The position numbers and the translations under genes are program-made. The notes below the pieces were generated by a model that was given only the letters and a program-made list of their open reading frames with translations, had not been told where the DNA came from and searched no databases. Below are positions 1 to 6,973 of a stretch of 50,274 nt of DNA, piece by piece. The DNA comes from an uncultured Bacteroidales bacterium (GTDB lineage: Bacteria; Bacteroidota; Bacteroidia; Bacteroidales; Bacteroidaceae), in contig CACZBC010000018.1 of the NCBI GenBank assembly GCA_902779315.1, positions 1-50,274 of the forward strand. Direction: 5' to 3'. The first letter of the stretch is position 1. Every line of letters starts with the position of its first letter.

Positions 1-1
1 C

Positions 2-358
2 GATCTGGACGATTTTTGCAAGCACATCGCCGACCACAACTCGCCCTTCTCGAAGGGTACCGTGAAGGGCATTCTGACTGACGCAGTCAGTTGTCTCAAA
101 GAACAGCTGCTTGCAGGCAACAAGGTCAATCTGGGCGACCTCGGTTCTTTCAGTGTGGAACTCGCTTGCGAAGGCGCAGACACCACCGACGAGTTCAACG
201 CGCAGAAAATCAAGGCCGTGAATGTCCGCTGGGCTCCCGGTCCCGAGTTCAAGGATCTCCGCGCCGAAGCCGAGTTCAACCTCGTTCCTAGCCGTAAGGC
301 ACAGGCAGACGCCATCGAAGTCATTCGTAACGAAGAGACCATTCAGGGCCTCGAGTAG
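2..358 (+). CDS. HU-like (HU-HIG type) DNA-binding protein, 5' partial
   Basis: The reading frame is open from base 2, so the start codon lies before the window; 118 codons are visible and end at TAG 356-358. The product looks like the long histone-like proteins of Bacteroidetes (HU-HIG family): a helical stretch, then the beta-arm core around V-N-L-G-D-L-G-S-F, then a tail with N-V-R-W and P-G-P-E-F-K. The family is thought to bind DNA as dimers and shape the nucleoid. In Bacteroidetes it often sits upstream of a cell-wall-cleaving gene and a smalltalk peptide, as here. The GTG at 62 could be read as a start but lies inside the conserved helical region, so I reject it. Confidence 0.85.
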   Translation, partial: DLDDFCKHIADHNSPFSKGTVKGILTDAVSCLKEQLLAGNKVNLGDLGSFSVELACEGADTTDEFNAQKIKAVNVRWAPGPEFKDLRAEAEFNLVPSRKAQADAIEVIRNEETIQGLE

Positions 359-360
359 AA

Positions 361-393
361 GACCCACCCCCGACCCCTCCCTGAAAGGAGGGG
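361..393. repeat. GC-rich REP-like element, copy 1
   Basis: A 33-bp C-rich/G-rich element directly after the HU-like gene. It starts GACCCACCCC and ends GGAGGGG. It matches the reverse complement of 507-539 at 30 of 33 positions by eye, so the two copies form an inverted pair 113 bp apart. Confidence 0.75.
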
Positions 394-429
394 GGGAAGG
401 GTGTGGCCCTAACCGCTAACCACTAACCT

Positions 430-846
430 ATGACTTTAGGAGAACGCAACAACAACCCTTTGAACATCCGCAAAGTGCCTGGCACCCATTGGAAAGGCGA
501 AATACTCCCCTCCATTCAGGGAGGGGACAGGGGTGGGTCTTTCGTCCGCTTCGAATCTATGGAATGGGGTATTCGTGCCGCTCTTTGCATCCTCGCGACA
601 TACAAAAGGAAATACAACGTAATATGCATAGAAGACATAATAACGCGATGGGCGCCACCGAGCGAAAACGATACGCAGTCATACATAAAAAACGTATGCA
701 GGCTCACGGGATTCGGAGGAAAAGAAAGGCTCACAGAAAACGAATGGCCCACGCTCGTCAGGGCGATGGCATATATAGAGAGTTCATTATCGCTAGCGGA
801 AGCAACTATTGCAAGAGGCTGCGAACTTTTTCGTCAAACCAGATGA
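430..846 (+). CDS. Structural protein P5-like putative peptidoglycan-cleaving protein
   Basis: A 138-aa protein opening with an R-N-N-N-P-L-N-I-R motif, followed by W-K-G, F-V-R-F and W-G-I-R-A. This is the signature of the family labelled structural protein P5 in Bacteroides genomes, related to phage tail or lysis muramidases. It probably acts on peptidoglycan, but no catalytic residue is proven from sequence. Residues 27-35 or so (P-S-I-Q-G-G-D-R-G-G) are encoded by a REP-like repeat at 507-539, which appears to lengthen the loop between W-K-G and F-V-R-F by about six residues compared with relatives I remember. The stop at 844-846 overlaps an ATG at 843 leading into the smalltalk frame. 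Confidence 0.65.
   Translation: MTLGERNNNPLNIRKVPGTHWKGEILPSIQGGDRGGSFVRFESMEWGIRAALCILATYKRKYNVICIEDIITRWAPPSENDTQSYIKNVCRLTGFGGKERLTENEWPTLVRAMAYIESSLSLAEATIARGCELFRQTR
507..539. repeat. GC-rich REP-like element, copy 2, inside the P5-like gene
   Basis: Inverted copy of 361-393 with three mismatches. It lies wholly inside the coding sequence of the P5-like gene and is 33 bp long, so it keeps the reading frame. Confidence 0.75.
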
Positions 847-935
847 CCAATGCGGAACTTGTTCAGGCATTGGCATGGCGAGAAAAAGTCGAATACAATT
901 CAACTATACAAACTAACCAACAAAACCAAGAAGCA

Positions 936-1028
936 ATGAAACAAGAAACCAAGAACAAATGGTCAGTAATAATTAACATCATTCTCACCACAATCACTGC
1001 CATTCTGAGTGCTTTCGGGCTGGCATGA
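936..1028 (+). CDS. Smalltalk-type small peptide
   Basis: A 30-aa peptide: a charged start (M-K-Q-E-T-K-N-K-W) and one hydrophobic helix rich in I, L and T ending F-G-L-A. This matches the smalltalk family of Bacteroidetes, whose function is unknown; it is typically found beside HU-like and cell-wall hydrolase genes. The frame is also open from an ATG at 843 that overlaps the P5 stop (61 aa), but the family length supports 936. Its TGA at 1026-1028 overlaps the ATG of the next gene (ATGA), suggesting coupled translation. The usual C-terminal cysteine of the family is absent. Confidence 0.7.
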   Translation: MKQETKNKWSVIINIILTTITAILSAFGLA

Positions 1029-1291
1029 AAAGGGTAAATCAGCCCACCCCCAAACCATCCCAAACAAAAGAACAAAAAGCCTCCCCTAAAGGGGGAGGTT
1101 TGGAGGGGGCTACCGCCTCTTTTCTCTTGGCTTTTGGTTGCATTTTAGCAACTATCAGCCTTTTCATGCCGCCAGAGGGTGAGATTGACGGCAGCGTCTT
1201 GATGCTTTTCGCTCAAATTCTTGTCTATGCTGGCAGCATTTTCGGAGTGAAGATTTACATCAAAGACCTAATCAAGCGAGCAAACAAATAA
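1025..1291 (+). CDS. Small two-helix membrane protein, unknown function
   Basis: An 88-aa protein with two likely membrane helices, about residues 31-48 (A-S-F-L-L-A-F-G-C-I) and 60-79 (V-L-M-L-F-A-Q-I-L-V-Y-A-G), separated by a short acidic loop P-E-G-E-I-D. Small size, two helices and position after a muralytic-type gene and a smalltalk peptide make a holin-like role possible, but this is inference. The first 30 residues are low complexity (P-T-P-K-P-S-Q) and run through a REP-like element (1080-1111), so the original N-terminus may have been altered. It starts four bases inside the smalltalk stop. Confidence 0.6.
   Translation: MKRVNQPTPKPSQTKEQKASPKGGGLEGATASFLLAFGCILATISLFMPPEGEIDGSVLMLFAQILVYAGSIFGVKIYIKDLIKRANK
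1080..1111. repeat. GC-rich REP-like palindrome, copy 3
   Basis: CCTCCCCTAAAGGGGGAGG hairpin followed by TTTGGAGGGGGCT, inside the N-terminal coding region of the small membrane gene. An imperfect inverted partner (AGCCCACCCCCAAACC) lies at about 1039-1054. The same module recurs at 46111-46141. Confidence 0.7.
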
Positions 1292-1305
1292 AAGTATGAA
1301 AATGC

Positions 1306-1336
1306 TTTGAAGTTTGCTCGTTTTTTCGTAAATTTG
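1306..1336 (+). promoter_or_regulatory. Bacteroidetes-type promoter ahead of structured RNA
   Basis: TTTG at 1306-1309, a 19-nt spacer, then TAAATTTG at 1329-1336. Transcription would start near 1343, ahead of the folded RNA and the restriction-modification genes. Confidence 0.75.
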
Positions 1337-1342
1337 CAGAGG

Positions 1343-1560
1343 AAAATAAGAATAATAAGATGTCATAAACATCCTTGGTTGGCTGATTAAGCAGAACTAC
1401 CACAAAACCTGAACACATCAGTCGGACAAGCAAATGGATGTTTACGCTCGTAAAAGGGGCGTGGACTGCTAGTTTGTTGTCTGATGTGGGCTGTGGTAGG
1501 CCTTGCTTAAGCACATTCTCTTCCACGCCCTCTTTTCAAAACGAAAAGGGGGCTTTTTGT
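1343..1560 (+). ncRNA. Unassigned structured RNA with possible pseudoknot and terminator
   Basis: About 218 nt between a clear promoter and a clear terminator, with no sensible ORF. Paired segments seen: GATGT/ACATC hairpin (1359-1373); then a nested rod: TTAAGCA 1387-1393 with TGCTTAA 1504-1510; CTACCACA 1397-1404 with TGTGGTAG 1492-1499; CACATCAG 1414-1421 with CTGATGTG 1481-1488; ACAA+CAAA 1426-1434 with TTTG+TTGT 1473-1480; TTTAC/GTAAA tip 1441-1454. GGGCGTGGA 1457-1465, in the inner loop, is perfectly complementary to TCCACGCCC 1522-1530 outside the rod, giving a possible pseudoknot. It could be an independent small RNA (a rod shape as in 6S RNA) or a leader controlling the methyltransferase at 1577. 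I could not assign it to a known family. Confidence 0.65.
1528..1558 (+). terminator. Rho-independent terminator of the structured RNA
   Basis: CCCTCTTTTC (1528-1537) pairs with GAAAAGGGGG (1543-1552) around an AAAAC loop, 10 bp with one G-U pair, followed by CTTTTT. A competing hairpin GGGCTT 1550-1555 / AAGCCC 1561-1566 uses the same G residues. Confidence 0.75.
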
Positions 1561-1576
1561 AAGCCCAAGGAAGGAT

Positions 1577-2875
1577 ATGACAAAGAAAACAGAAAACATA
1601 AAAACCAAACTGGCTGACTTTCCTGAAGAGATAACTGAGGACGGTCTGAAGATATACGGCGAAACGTCGTACGAAAACCAAATGGCTGTGCTGAGCCACT
1701 TTCTGCACAATCATCCGAAACGGCTGAACAAGGAGCAGAAAGAGGAAATCATCTTGGCCGTCCGCGAGTTCCTTTCCCGTAAAGAGTTCCGCCAAGGTTT
1801 CGACAAAGACGAACTGAGTGACGAAGAGGTTTTGAAGGCAGCCGAATCACCTCTGCAATACAATTTCTTTTCTGACTTTTTTGACGTACCTTTCCCCGCG
1901 CCAGAGAAGCCCAAGTTTACATTCATCGACCTGTTTGCGGGAATAGGCGGTTTCCGTATTGCTATGCAGGAACAAGGCGGGAAATGTGTCTTTTCTTCAG
2001 AATGGAACGTATATGCTCAGAAAACATATTTCGCAAACTTCGGGGAAATGCCTTTTGGTGACATTACAAAAGAGGTAACGAAATCGTTTATCCCTGAACA
2101 TTTCGATGTGCTTTGTGCGGGTTTCCCTTGTCAGCCATTCTCGATAGCAGGCGTTTCCAAGAAAAAGAGTTTGGGACGTGAAACAGGTTTCAAGGACAAA
2201 ACGCAAGGAACACTTTTCTTCGATGTGGCCGACATTATAAGCCGCCATCGTCCTAAAGCCTTCTTCTTGGAAAACGTGAAGAACCTGACCTCGCACGATA
2301 AAGGTAAAACTTTCCGTGTCATAAAAGAGACTTTAGAGGAACTCCGCTATTCGGTTCATGCCTTGGTGATGGACGGACAGACATACGTCCCTCAACATCG
2401 TGAAAGAATCATGATAGTAGGCTTTAATAAAGATATCTTCGACGAAAAGGAGAATTTTACGTTCCCGGAGCAACACAAGGCAAAACGTGCAATAAAGGAA
2501 ATACTTGACCCTGACATCGACCCTAAATATACTCTAAGCGATAAATTGTGGGCATATCTTCAAAATTATGCAGAAAAGCATCGGGCAAAGGGCAACGGAT
2601 TTGGATATGGTCTTGTGGACCTTAACGGAATAGCGAGAACCTTAAGTGCCCGATATTACAAGGATGGTTCGGAAATCCTGATTCCGCAGGGTGAAGGGAA
2701 GAACCCACGCCGTCTTTCTCCTCGTGAATGTGCCCGGCTGATGGGCTATCCGGACAATTACATTTTGAATGTCGTTTCAGACGTACAGGCCTATCGTCAA
2801 TGTGGCAACTCCGTAATTGTGCCCCTGATTTCGGCAGTATCGAAGCAAATAATAAAAACCTTAGAAATTGCATAA
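1577..2875 (+). CDS. dcm: DNA (cytosine-5-)-methyltransferase, Dcm/M.EcoRII-like
   Basis: A 432-aa C5 DNA methyltransferase that would protect host DNA from the EcoRII-type nuclease encoded next. The SAM-binding motif [10 protein letters not shown] is at 116-125, the catalytic P-C-Q-P-F-S at 184-189 with Cys185 as nucleophile, E-N-V-K-N at 232-236, Q-H-R-E-R at 273-277, and the C-terminal Q-C-G-N-S-V motif near 411-416. The N-terminal extension of about 110 helical residues is like that of Dcm and M.EcoRII, which modify CCWGG; the target here is inferred from the neighbours. It follows a terminator-bearing structured RNA by 17-20 nt, and the nuclease gene begins 6 bp after its stop. Confidence 0.92.
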   Translation: MTKKTENIKTKLADFPEEITEDGLKIYGETSYENQMAVLSHFLHNHPKRLNKEQKEEIILAVREFLSRKEFRQGFDKDELSDEEVLKAAESPLQYNFFSDFFDVPFPAPEKPKFTFIDLFAGIGGFRIAMQEQGGKCVFSSEWNVYAQKTYFANFGEMPFGDITKEVTKSFIPEHFDVLCAGFPCQPFSIAGVSKKKSLGRETGFKDKTQGTLFFDVADIISRHRPKAFFLENVKNLTSHDKGKTFRVIKETLEELRYSVHALVMDGQTYVPQHRERIMIVGFNKDIFDEKENFTFPEQHKAKRAIKEILDPDIDPKYTLSDKLWAYLQNYAEKHRAKGNGFGYGLVDLNGIARTLSARYYKDGSEILIPQGEGKNPRRLSPRECARLMGYPDNYILNVVSDVQAYRQCGNSVIVPLISAVSKQIIKTLEIA

Positions 2876-2881
2876 AAACTT

Positions 2882-4075
2882 ATGAGTGACATTCTGAACT
2901 TAGCCATTAACAAAGTACAGCAGGCACAAGCAGCATTATGTAAGTTTATTACTGCAAATGATACAGGCACAACAGGAGGACATCAATGCGGCTTTCACAT
3001 CTCAAAGGAAGCGTGGTCAATGTTCCTTGGCACAGAAGCCACAAAGGGAACAAATATTGATCTTCCTATTCGAATCCGTTGGCAAGACGAATTCAATACG
3101 GACAGCCGCTTTAAATATTATGGCGTAGGAACGAGGAACGAATACCGCATTACGCGATTTGGGCGCAGTTTCCCTTTCCTAAATGATGAAAATGTCGGCG
3201 ATTTGCTTGTTTTGGCTCGCTATGACACAAATTATTATGAAGCCTTTGTCCTTCAATCAGATGAAGATATAGACGACTTCTTTTCTTGCTTTAATCTTTC
3301 GTATGACAAAACGAATCAAATAATAGATGTCAATCAGGCTGAATTACCAGAACAAAGACTGCTTGCTTTAATAAAAGATTTTGTTACGCGATATGCCGAC
3401 TTCCCCGATACTCGCATAATGGCAAAGGGGGCAAGGGATTGCTTCAATGTGGCCAACAAAATTGAGGTAAATAATATCATGACAAATCCTGATAATGTTT
3501 TGCTTGGCTGGTTAGACACAGAATATGCCCTCTTCAAATATATGGAAGAGAAGGTATATTCGAACATCCTTGCCCAGCCATTCTCCAGTATAGATACATT
3601 TGTTGCAATGGCTAATGAAGTCCTAAACCGCAGAAAATCGAGAGCAGGTAAGTCATTAGAGCATCACTTGGCTGACATATTCACTCATAATAACTTGTTA
3701 TTTGAGGAGCAGGTTGTTACGGAAGAAAACAAAAAGCCCGATTTTGTCTTCCCCAACGGAAAATGCTATCACAACATTACCTTCCCAGGTGACTTGTTAA
3801 CAGTTCTGGGTGCAAAAACGACATGCAAAGACAGATGGCGTCAAGTATTGAATGAGGCAGACAGGGTTGATGACAAATACCTTTTCACATTACAGCAAGG
3901 CATTTCATCCAATCAGTTAAAAGAAATGCAAGATTATAATCTGCACCTTGTTGTCCCTCACAAATACCTAACGAGTTTCCCAAAAGAATATAGAGACGGA
4001 ATTAGCGATTTGTCAACCTTCATCGGAATGGTAAAAGGGCGACAAGAACGAATGCCCAAACATTATTTAATATAA
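2882..4075 (+). CDS. Type II restriction endonuclease, EcoRII family
   Basis: A 397-aa nuclease with an N-terminal effector-like half and a C-terminal EcoRII-type catalytic half. From memory the EcoRII active site is Asp299, Tyr308, Lys324, Arg330 and Glu337. The same spacing is seen here 12 residues earlier: Asp287 (P-D-F), Tyr296, Lys312 (G-A-K-T-T-C-K), Arg318 and Glu325. This supports cleavage at CCWGG-like sites; the exact site must be tested. It lies between the methyltransferase (6 bp) and Vsr (2 bp) on the same strand, with lower GC than flanking housekeeping genes, as expected for a mobile defence cassette. No controller protein gene is visible. Confidence 0.9.
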   Translation: MSDILNLAINKVQQAQAALCKFITANDTGTTGGHQCGFHISKEAWSMFLGTEATKGTNIDLPIRIRWQDEFNTDSRFKYYGVGTRNEYRITRFGRSFPFLNDENVGDLLVLARYDTNYYEAFVLQSDEDIDDFFSCFNLSYDKTNQIIDVNQAELPEQRLLALIKDFVTRYADFPDTRIMAKGARDCFNVANKIEVNNIMTNPDNVLLGWLDTEYALFKYMEEKVYSNILAQPFSSIDTFVAMANEVLNRRKSRAGKSLEHHLADIFTHNNLLFEEQVVTEENKKPDFVFPNGKCYHNITFPGDLLTVLGAKTTCKDRWRQVLNEADRVDDKYLFTLQQGISSNQLKEMQDYNLHLVVPHKYLTSFPKEYRDGISDLSTFIGMVKGRQERMPKHYLI

Positions 4076-4077
4076 TA

Positions 4078-4590
4078 ATGGACAAACTTTCTCCCCAGCA
4101 AAGGCACGATTGTATGGCTTCCATCCGGTCGAAGGACACGAAGCCCGAACTGGTTGTGCGGAAGGGCTTGTGGAAGAGGGGTTTCCGATACCGACTGAAC
4201 GACAAACGACTGCCAGGACATCCCGACTTGGTCCTCAGAAAATACCGCACTTGCATCTTCGTGAACGGCTGTTTCTGGCACGGACACGGTGTGACGGAGT
4301 CACATAAGACCGACCTTGTGGATTCCGCTTGCTGCAAGATTCCCAGGGCGAATCGTGAGTTCTGGGTGGCTAAGATCAGGCGTAACATGCAGAGGGACAA
4401 GGAGGAACAAAGGAAACTGGCCGAAATGGGTTGGCACTCGATTACGGTCTGGGAATGCTCCCTGGAGCCAAAACAGAGGGAAAAGACGCTCGACTCGATT
4501 GCCTTTACTCTGAACCACATCTGGCTGAAAGACCGCGGGGCCTATCCGGAACTGGAAGAAACCAGGCTGCAGGTGGCAGAAGAAGAATAA
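4078..4590 (+). CDS. vsr: Very short patch repair endonuclease Vsr
   Basis: A 170-aa Vsr. It nicks DNA at T:G mismatches made by deamination of 5-methylcytosine, starting very-short-patch repair, and commonly travels with Dcm-type methyltransferases. Motifs: R-S-K-D-T-K-P-E near 17-24, G-H-P-D with the metal ligand Asp50, N-G-C-F-W-H-G-H at 63-70, F-W near 98, and V-W-E-C in the last third. The position of E. coli His64, a catalytic residue, is Asn63 here; His68 and His70 are kept. Asn may be a common variant in Bacteroidetes, but I cannot check this. It starts 2 bp after the nuclease stop, so all three genes form one transcription unit. Confidence 0.92.
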   Translation: MDKLSPQQRHDCMASIRSKDTKPELVVRKGLWKRGFRYRLNDKRLPGHPDLVLRKYRTCIFVNGCFWHGHGVTESHKTDLVDSACCKIPRANREFWVAKIRRNMQRDKEEQRKLAEMGWHSITVWECSLEPKQREKTLDSIAFTLNHIWLKDRGAYPELEETRLQVAEEE

Positions 4591-4887
4591 GAATTAAAAA
4601 TTAAAAATTAAAAATTAAAAATGAAGGCTAGCTGACCGCTTAAAGGAATGAAAAATTAAAAATGAAAGGTCTGAACAGGACTATGGACTATGCACTATGC
4701 ACTTTCAATTATCTCTAACCGCTAACCGCTAAACGCTAAGGCTGCGAGAGCAGTCTCGACGAAGTCAAGATTGAAGATTGAAAATTGAAGATTGAAGATT
4801 GAAGATTGAAAGTCAACTATGCACTTTCAATTACCTCTAACCGCTAAACTCTAACCACTAAACGCTTTAAAATAAATTTCTAATAAG
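4591..4887. repeat. Spacer of short tandem repeats
   Basis: A gene-free 297-bp spacer made largely of heptamers: four perfect copies of ATTAAAA at 4593-4620, CTAACCG copies at about 4716-4740 and 4840-4865, and TTGAAGA-type copies at 4771-4812. A short module GCTGCGAGAGCAGTCTCGAC at 4741-4760 recurs in related form at 6770-6840 and near 29139-29165. I see no clear promoter for the GH16 gene. Confidence 0.8.
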
Positions 4888-5676
4888 ATGAAGAACCGGG
4901 TTTTAACTTTGTTAGCCGCAGTTTTCGTATTGGCTTCGTGCGCTACTCAGCGCCACGGGTGGAAACGTGTGTGGACGGAAAATTTCAATGGCAAGTCGAT
5001 TGACGAGAACGCCTGGACGAGGGTGCATAAGGGTCCGAGCGATTGGGACAATATGATGTCGCTACGCCCCGACTTGGCCTACGTGAGCGACGGGCAACTG
5101 GTGTTGCTCGGAAAGGTCAACGACCACTCCTCGGCCGATACGACTGCCTTCGTGACGGGCGGCGTGACGAGCAGCAGGAAGAAGTCGTTCCAGCTGGCCC
5201 GCTTCGAGATCAAGGCTAAGTTCAACCACGTGAACGGCTTCTGGCCCGCCATCTGGCTGATGCCGGACGCGAGGCTGGAAGCTCCCAACTATGCCGAGAT
5301 TGACATCATGGAGCACCTCAACTCGGACAAGAAGGTCTACCAGACTGTCCACTCGCACTACTCGCTCCATATCCAGAAGCAGGACGTTCCCCCTCACTAT
5401 GCGACAGCCGACATCAAGGTGGACGACTGGAACATTTATGCGGTCGAGGTGCATCCCGACAGCATCTGTTTCTTCGTAAACGACAAGAAGACAATGACTT
5501 ACCCCCGACTCCCCGAGAAGGAGTATCAGTTCCCCTGGGCCGACTGTCCGTTCTATCTGATTCTCTCCAACCAGCTGGAAGGCGCTTGGGTGGGACCTGT
5601 CAGCAAGCCCGAACAATTGCCCTCGGAGCTTAGGATTGACTGGATTAGGGTGTATAGGAAAAGAATTAAAGATTAA
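4888..5676 (+). CDS. Glycoside hydrolase family 16 lipoprotein
   Basis: A 262-aa predicted lipoprotein. The signal peptide ends in the lipobox L-A-S-C with Cys18, so the enzyme is probably anchored in a membrane facing the periplasm or cell surface. The GH16 retaining active-site motif E-I-D-I-M-E is at 137-142, with Glu137 as nucleophile and Glu142 as acid/base; W-P-A-I-W-L-M-P precedes it. GH16 enzymes cut beta-1,3/1,4-glucans, galactans and related polymers; the substrate here is unknown. It stands alone, with no SusC/SusD pair nearby. The last four residues (R-I-K-D) and the stop come from the ATTAAAA-type repeat that follows. Confidence 0.9.
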   Translation: MKNRVLTLLAAVFVLASCATQRHGWKRVWTENFNGKSIDENAWTRVHKGPSDWDNMMSLRPDLAYVSDGQLVLLGKVNDHSSADTTAFVTGGVTSSRKKSFQLARFEIKAKFNHVNGFWPAIWLMPDARLEAPNYAEIDIMEHLNSDKKVYQTVHSHYSLHIQKQDVPPHYATADIKVDDWNIYAVEVHPDSICFFVNDKKTMTYPRLPEKEYQFPWADCPFYLILSNQLEGAWVGPVSKPEQLPSELRIDWIRVYRKRIKD

Positions 5677-5692
5677 AAATTAAAAATTGAAG

Positions 5693-5724
5693 ATTGAGAA
5701 AATAAGAAATTATTCGTAAATTTG
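5693..5724 (+). promoter_or_regulatory. Promoter of the BRO-N/Fic gene
   Basis: ATTG at 5693-5696, 20-nt spacer, TAAATTTG at 5717-5724. Predicted start near 5731, 25 nt before the ATG at 5756. Confidence 0.6.
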
Positions 5725-5755
5725 TAGGCGAAAAGTATGAAAAGATGAGGCTGGC

Positions 5756-6628
5756 ATGAGCAGGAAGTCAATACGTTTCTATAATGATCGCGAGGTCAGG
5801 GCCGTCTGGGACGAGGATCACAGCAAATGGTGGTTTTCGGCTACAGACGTTGTGCGCGCCATCAACAACGAGGAAGATTATGTGAAAGCCGGCAATTATT
5901 GGCGCTGGCTGAAAAAGAAACTCAACAAGGAAGGCGTTCAACTCGTGAGCATCACTCACGACTTCAAATTTGAAGCTCCAGATGGCAAGCAGCGCCTGGC
6001 TGATGCTATGGATGCAGACTGCGTCCTGACTCTCTCTAAGAACTATCCCAACAATCGTGCCCAAGCTTTCCTCGACTGGTTCACTTATAGCGACAACAGC
6101 ATAGACGGCAGAAGCAAGAAAAAGGCTTATACGCTGGTGGAAAGCGGATTGCTGGAAAGCATGGAACCGGGAACTGTGAAATCCCTCCAACAGATTCACG
6201 CTTACCTCTTTGGCGGACTCTACGACTTTGCAGGCAAGATTCGAACCAAGACCATCTGGAAGGACGGCACGCTGTTCTGTCGCGCAGAATATCTGCAAGA
6301 GAACCTCAGGAAGATTGAGGAAATGCCGGAAACAACTTTCGACGAGATTGCCGACAAGTATGTGGAGATGAATGTGGCTCACCCCTTCATGGAAGGCAAT
6401 GGACGCGCTACACGCATCTGGCTCGACCTGATATTCAAGGCCCGGCTGAGGCTCTGCGTGGATTGGAGCAAGATAGACAAAAAGGACTATCTGGAAGCTA
6501 TGCGCATGAGCACGACTGACGCCTCCGACATCAAGACTCTGCTCCGTGATGCTATGACGGACAAAATTGACGACCGCGAGATTTTCATGAAAGGTATAGA
6601 CTATTCGTATTATTACGAGGAGGAATAG
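5756..6628 (+). CDS. BRO-N-like / Fic domain fusion protein
   Basis: A 290-aa protein. Residues 1-110 resemble phage BRO/antirepressor N-domains (W-W-F-S-A-T-D-V-V near 25-33, W-R-W-L-K-K-K near 49-55, A-F-L-D-W-F near 104-109). Residues 125-290 are a Fic domain with L-F-G-G-L-Y-D-F-A-G-K-I-R-T and the catalytic motif H-P-F-M-E-G-N-G-R at 209-217. Fic proteins usually transfer AMP to target proteins. No small antitoxin gene lies within 79 bp upstream, and I see no clear S-x-x-x-E-(G/N) inhibitory motif in the protein; S-G-L-L-E-S near 130-135 is close but not a match. It has its own promoter and stands alone between repeat-rich spacers, so it may be a toxin or a regulator. Confidence 0.85.
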   Translation: MSRKSIRFYNDREVRAVWDEDHSKWWFSATDVVRAINNEEDYVKAGNYWRWLKKKLNKEGVQLVSITHDFKFEAPDGKQRLADAMDADCVLTLSKNYPNNRAQAFLDWFTYSDNSIDGRSKKKAYTLVESGLLESMEPGTVKSLQQIHAYLFGGLYDFAGKIRTKTIWKDGTLFCRAEYLQENLRKIEEMPETTFDEIADKYVEMNVAHPFMEGNGRATRIWLDLIFKARLRLCVDWSKIDKKDYLEAMRMSTTDASDIKTLLRDAMTDKIDDREIFMKGIDYSYYYEEE

Positions 6629-6973
6629 CTGACAGCTTAGGAGAATTAAAAATTAAAAATGAAAAATTAAAAATTAAAAATTGAAGATTGAAGATTGAAG
6701 CGCTAACCGCTAACCTTCTAACCTTCTAACCTTCTAACCTCTAACCGCTAACCTCTAACCGCTAACCGCTAAGGCTGCGATTAAGCGAGAGCAATATCAA
6801 GTTTACTTAAATATTGCCGAGCGAGAGCAGTCTCGACCAAAGGTCAACCTCTAACCGCTAAACTATAAACTGATTCCATTTCTGTCGGATTTCGAACTTT
6901 TTCTGCCTTTATTGGCTCGTTTTTGAAATAAAAGTAGTATCTTTGTGGCGTTTTTACGCGCGAGTGCGCGAAA
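6629..6973. repeat. 345-bp spacer of short tandem repeats with a hairpin
   Basis: No gene seen. Copies of ATTAAAA at about 6645-6680, TTGAAGA near 6681-6698, CTAACCG and CCTTCTAA copies at 6700-6772, then a hairpin GCAATAT 6791-6797 / ATATTGC 6811-6817 and the module CGAGAGCAGTCTCG at 6823-6836. The last 80 bp carry the promoter of the next operon. Confidence 0.75.
6938..6945 (+). promoter_or_regulatory. -7 element TATCTTTG for the DUF1599-folE operon
   Basis: TATCTTTG at 6938-6945, 29 nt before the first ATG. The -33 element is not clear; ATTG at 6911-6914 gives a 23-nt spacer. Confidence 0.5.

Noticed and set aside
62-358. HU-like gene starting at GTG 62
   Set aside because: The frame is open to the window edge and upstream codons fit the HU-like helical region, so the gene is 5' truncated by the window.
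1343-1560. Assignment as 6S RNA, tmRNA, RNase P RNA or a known riboswitch
   Set aside because: The rod shape recalls 6S RNA, but the ends do not pair and I do not recognise the conserved bubble. No tmRNA, RNase P or riboswitch signatures were found. Left unassigned.
5677-5755. Antitoxin gene upstream of the Fic fusion
   Set aside because: Only 79 bp, filled by repeats and the promoter; no ORF of useful length.
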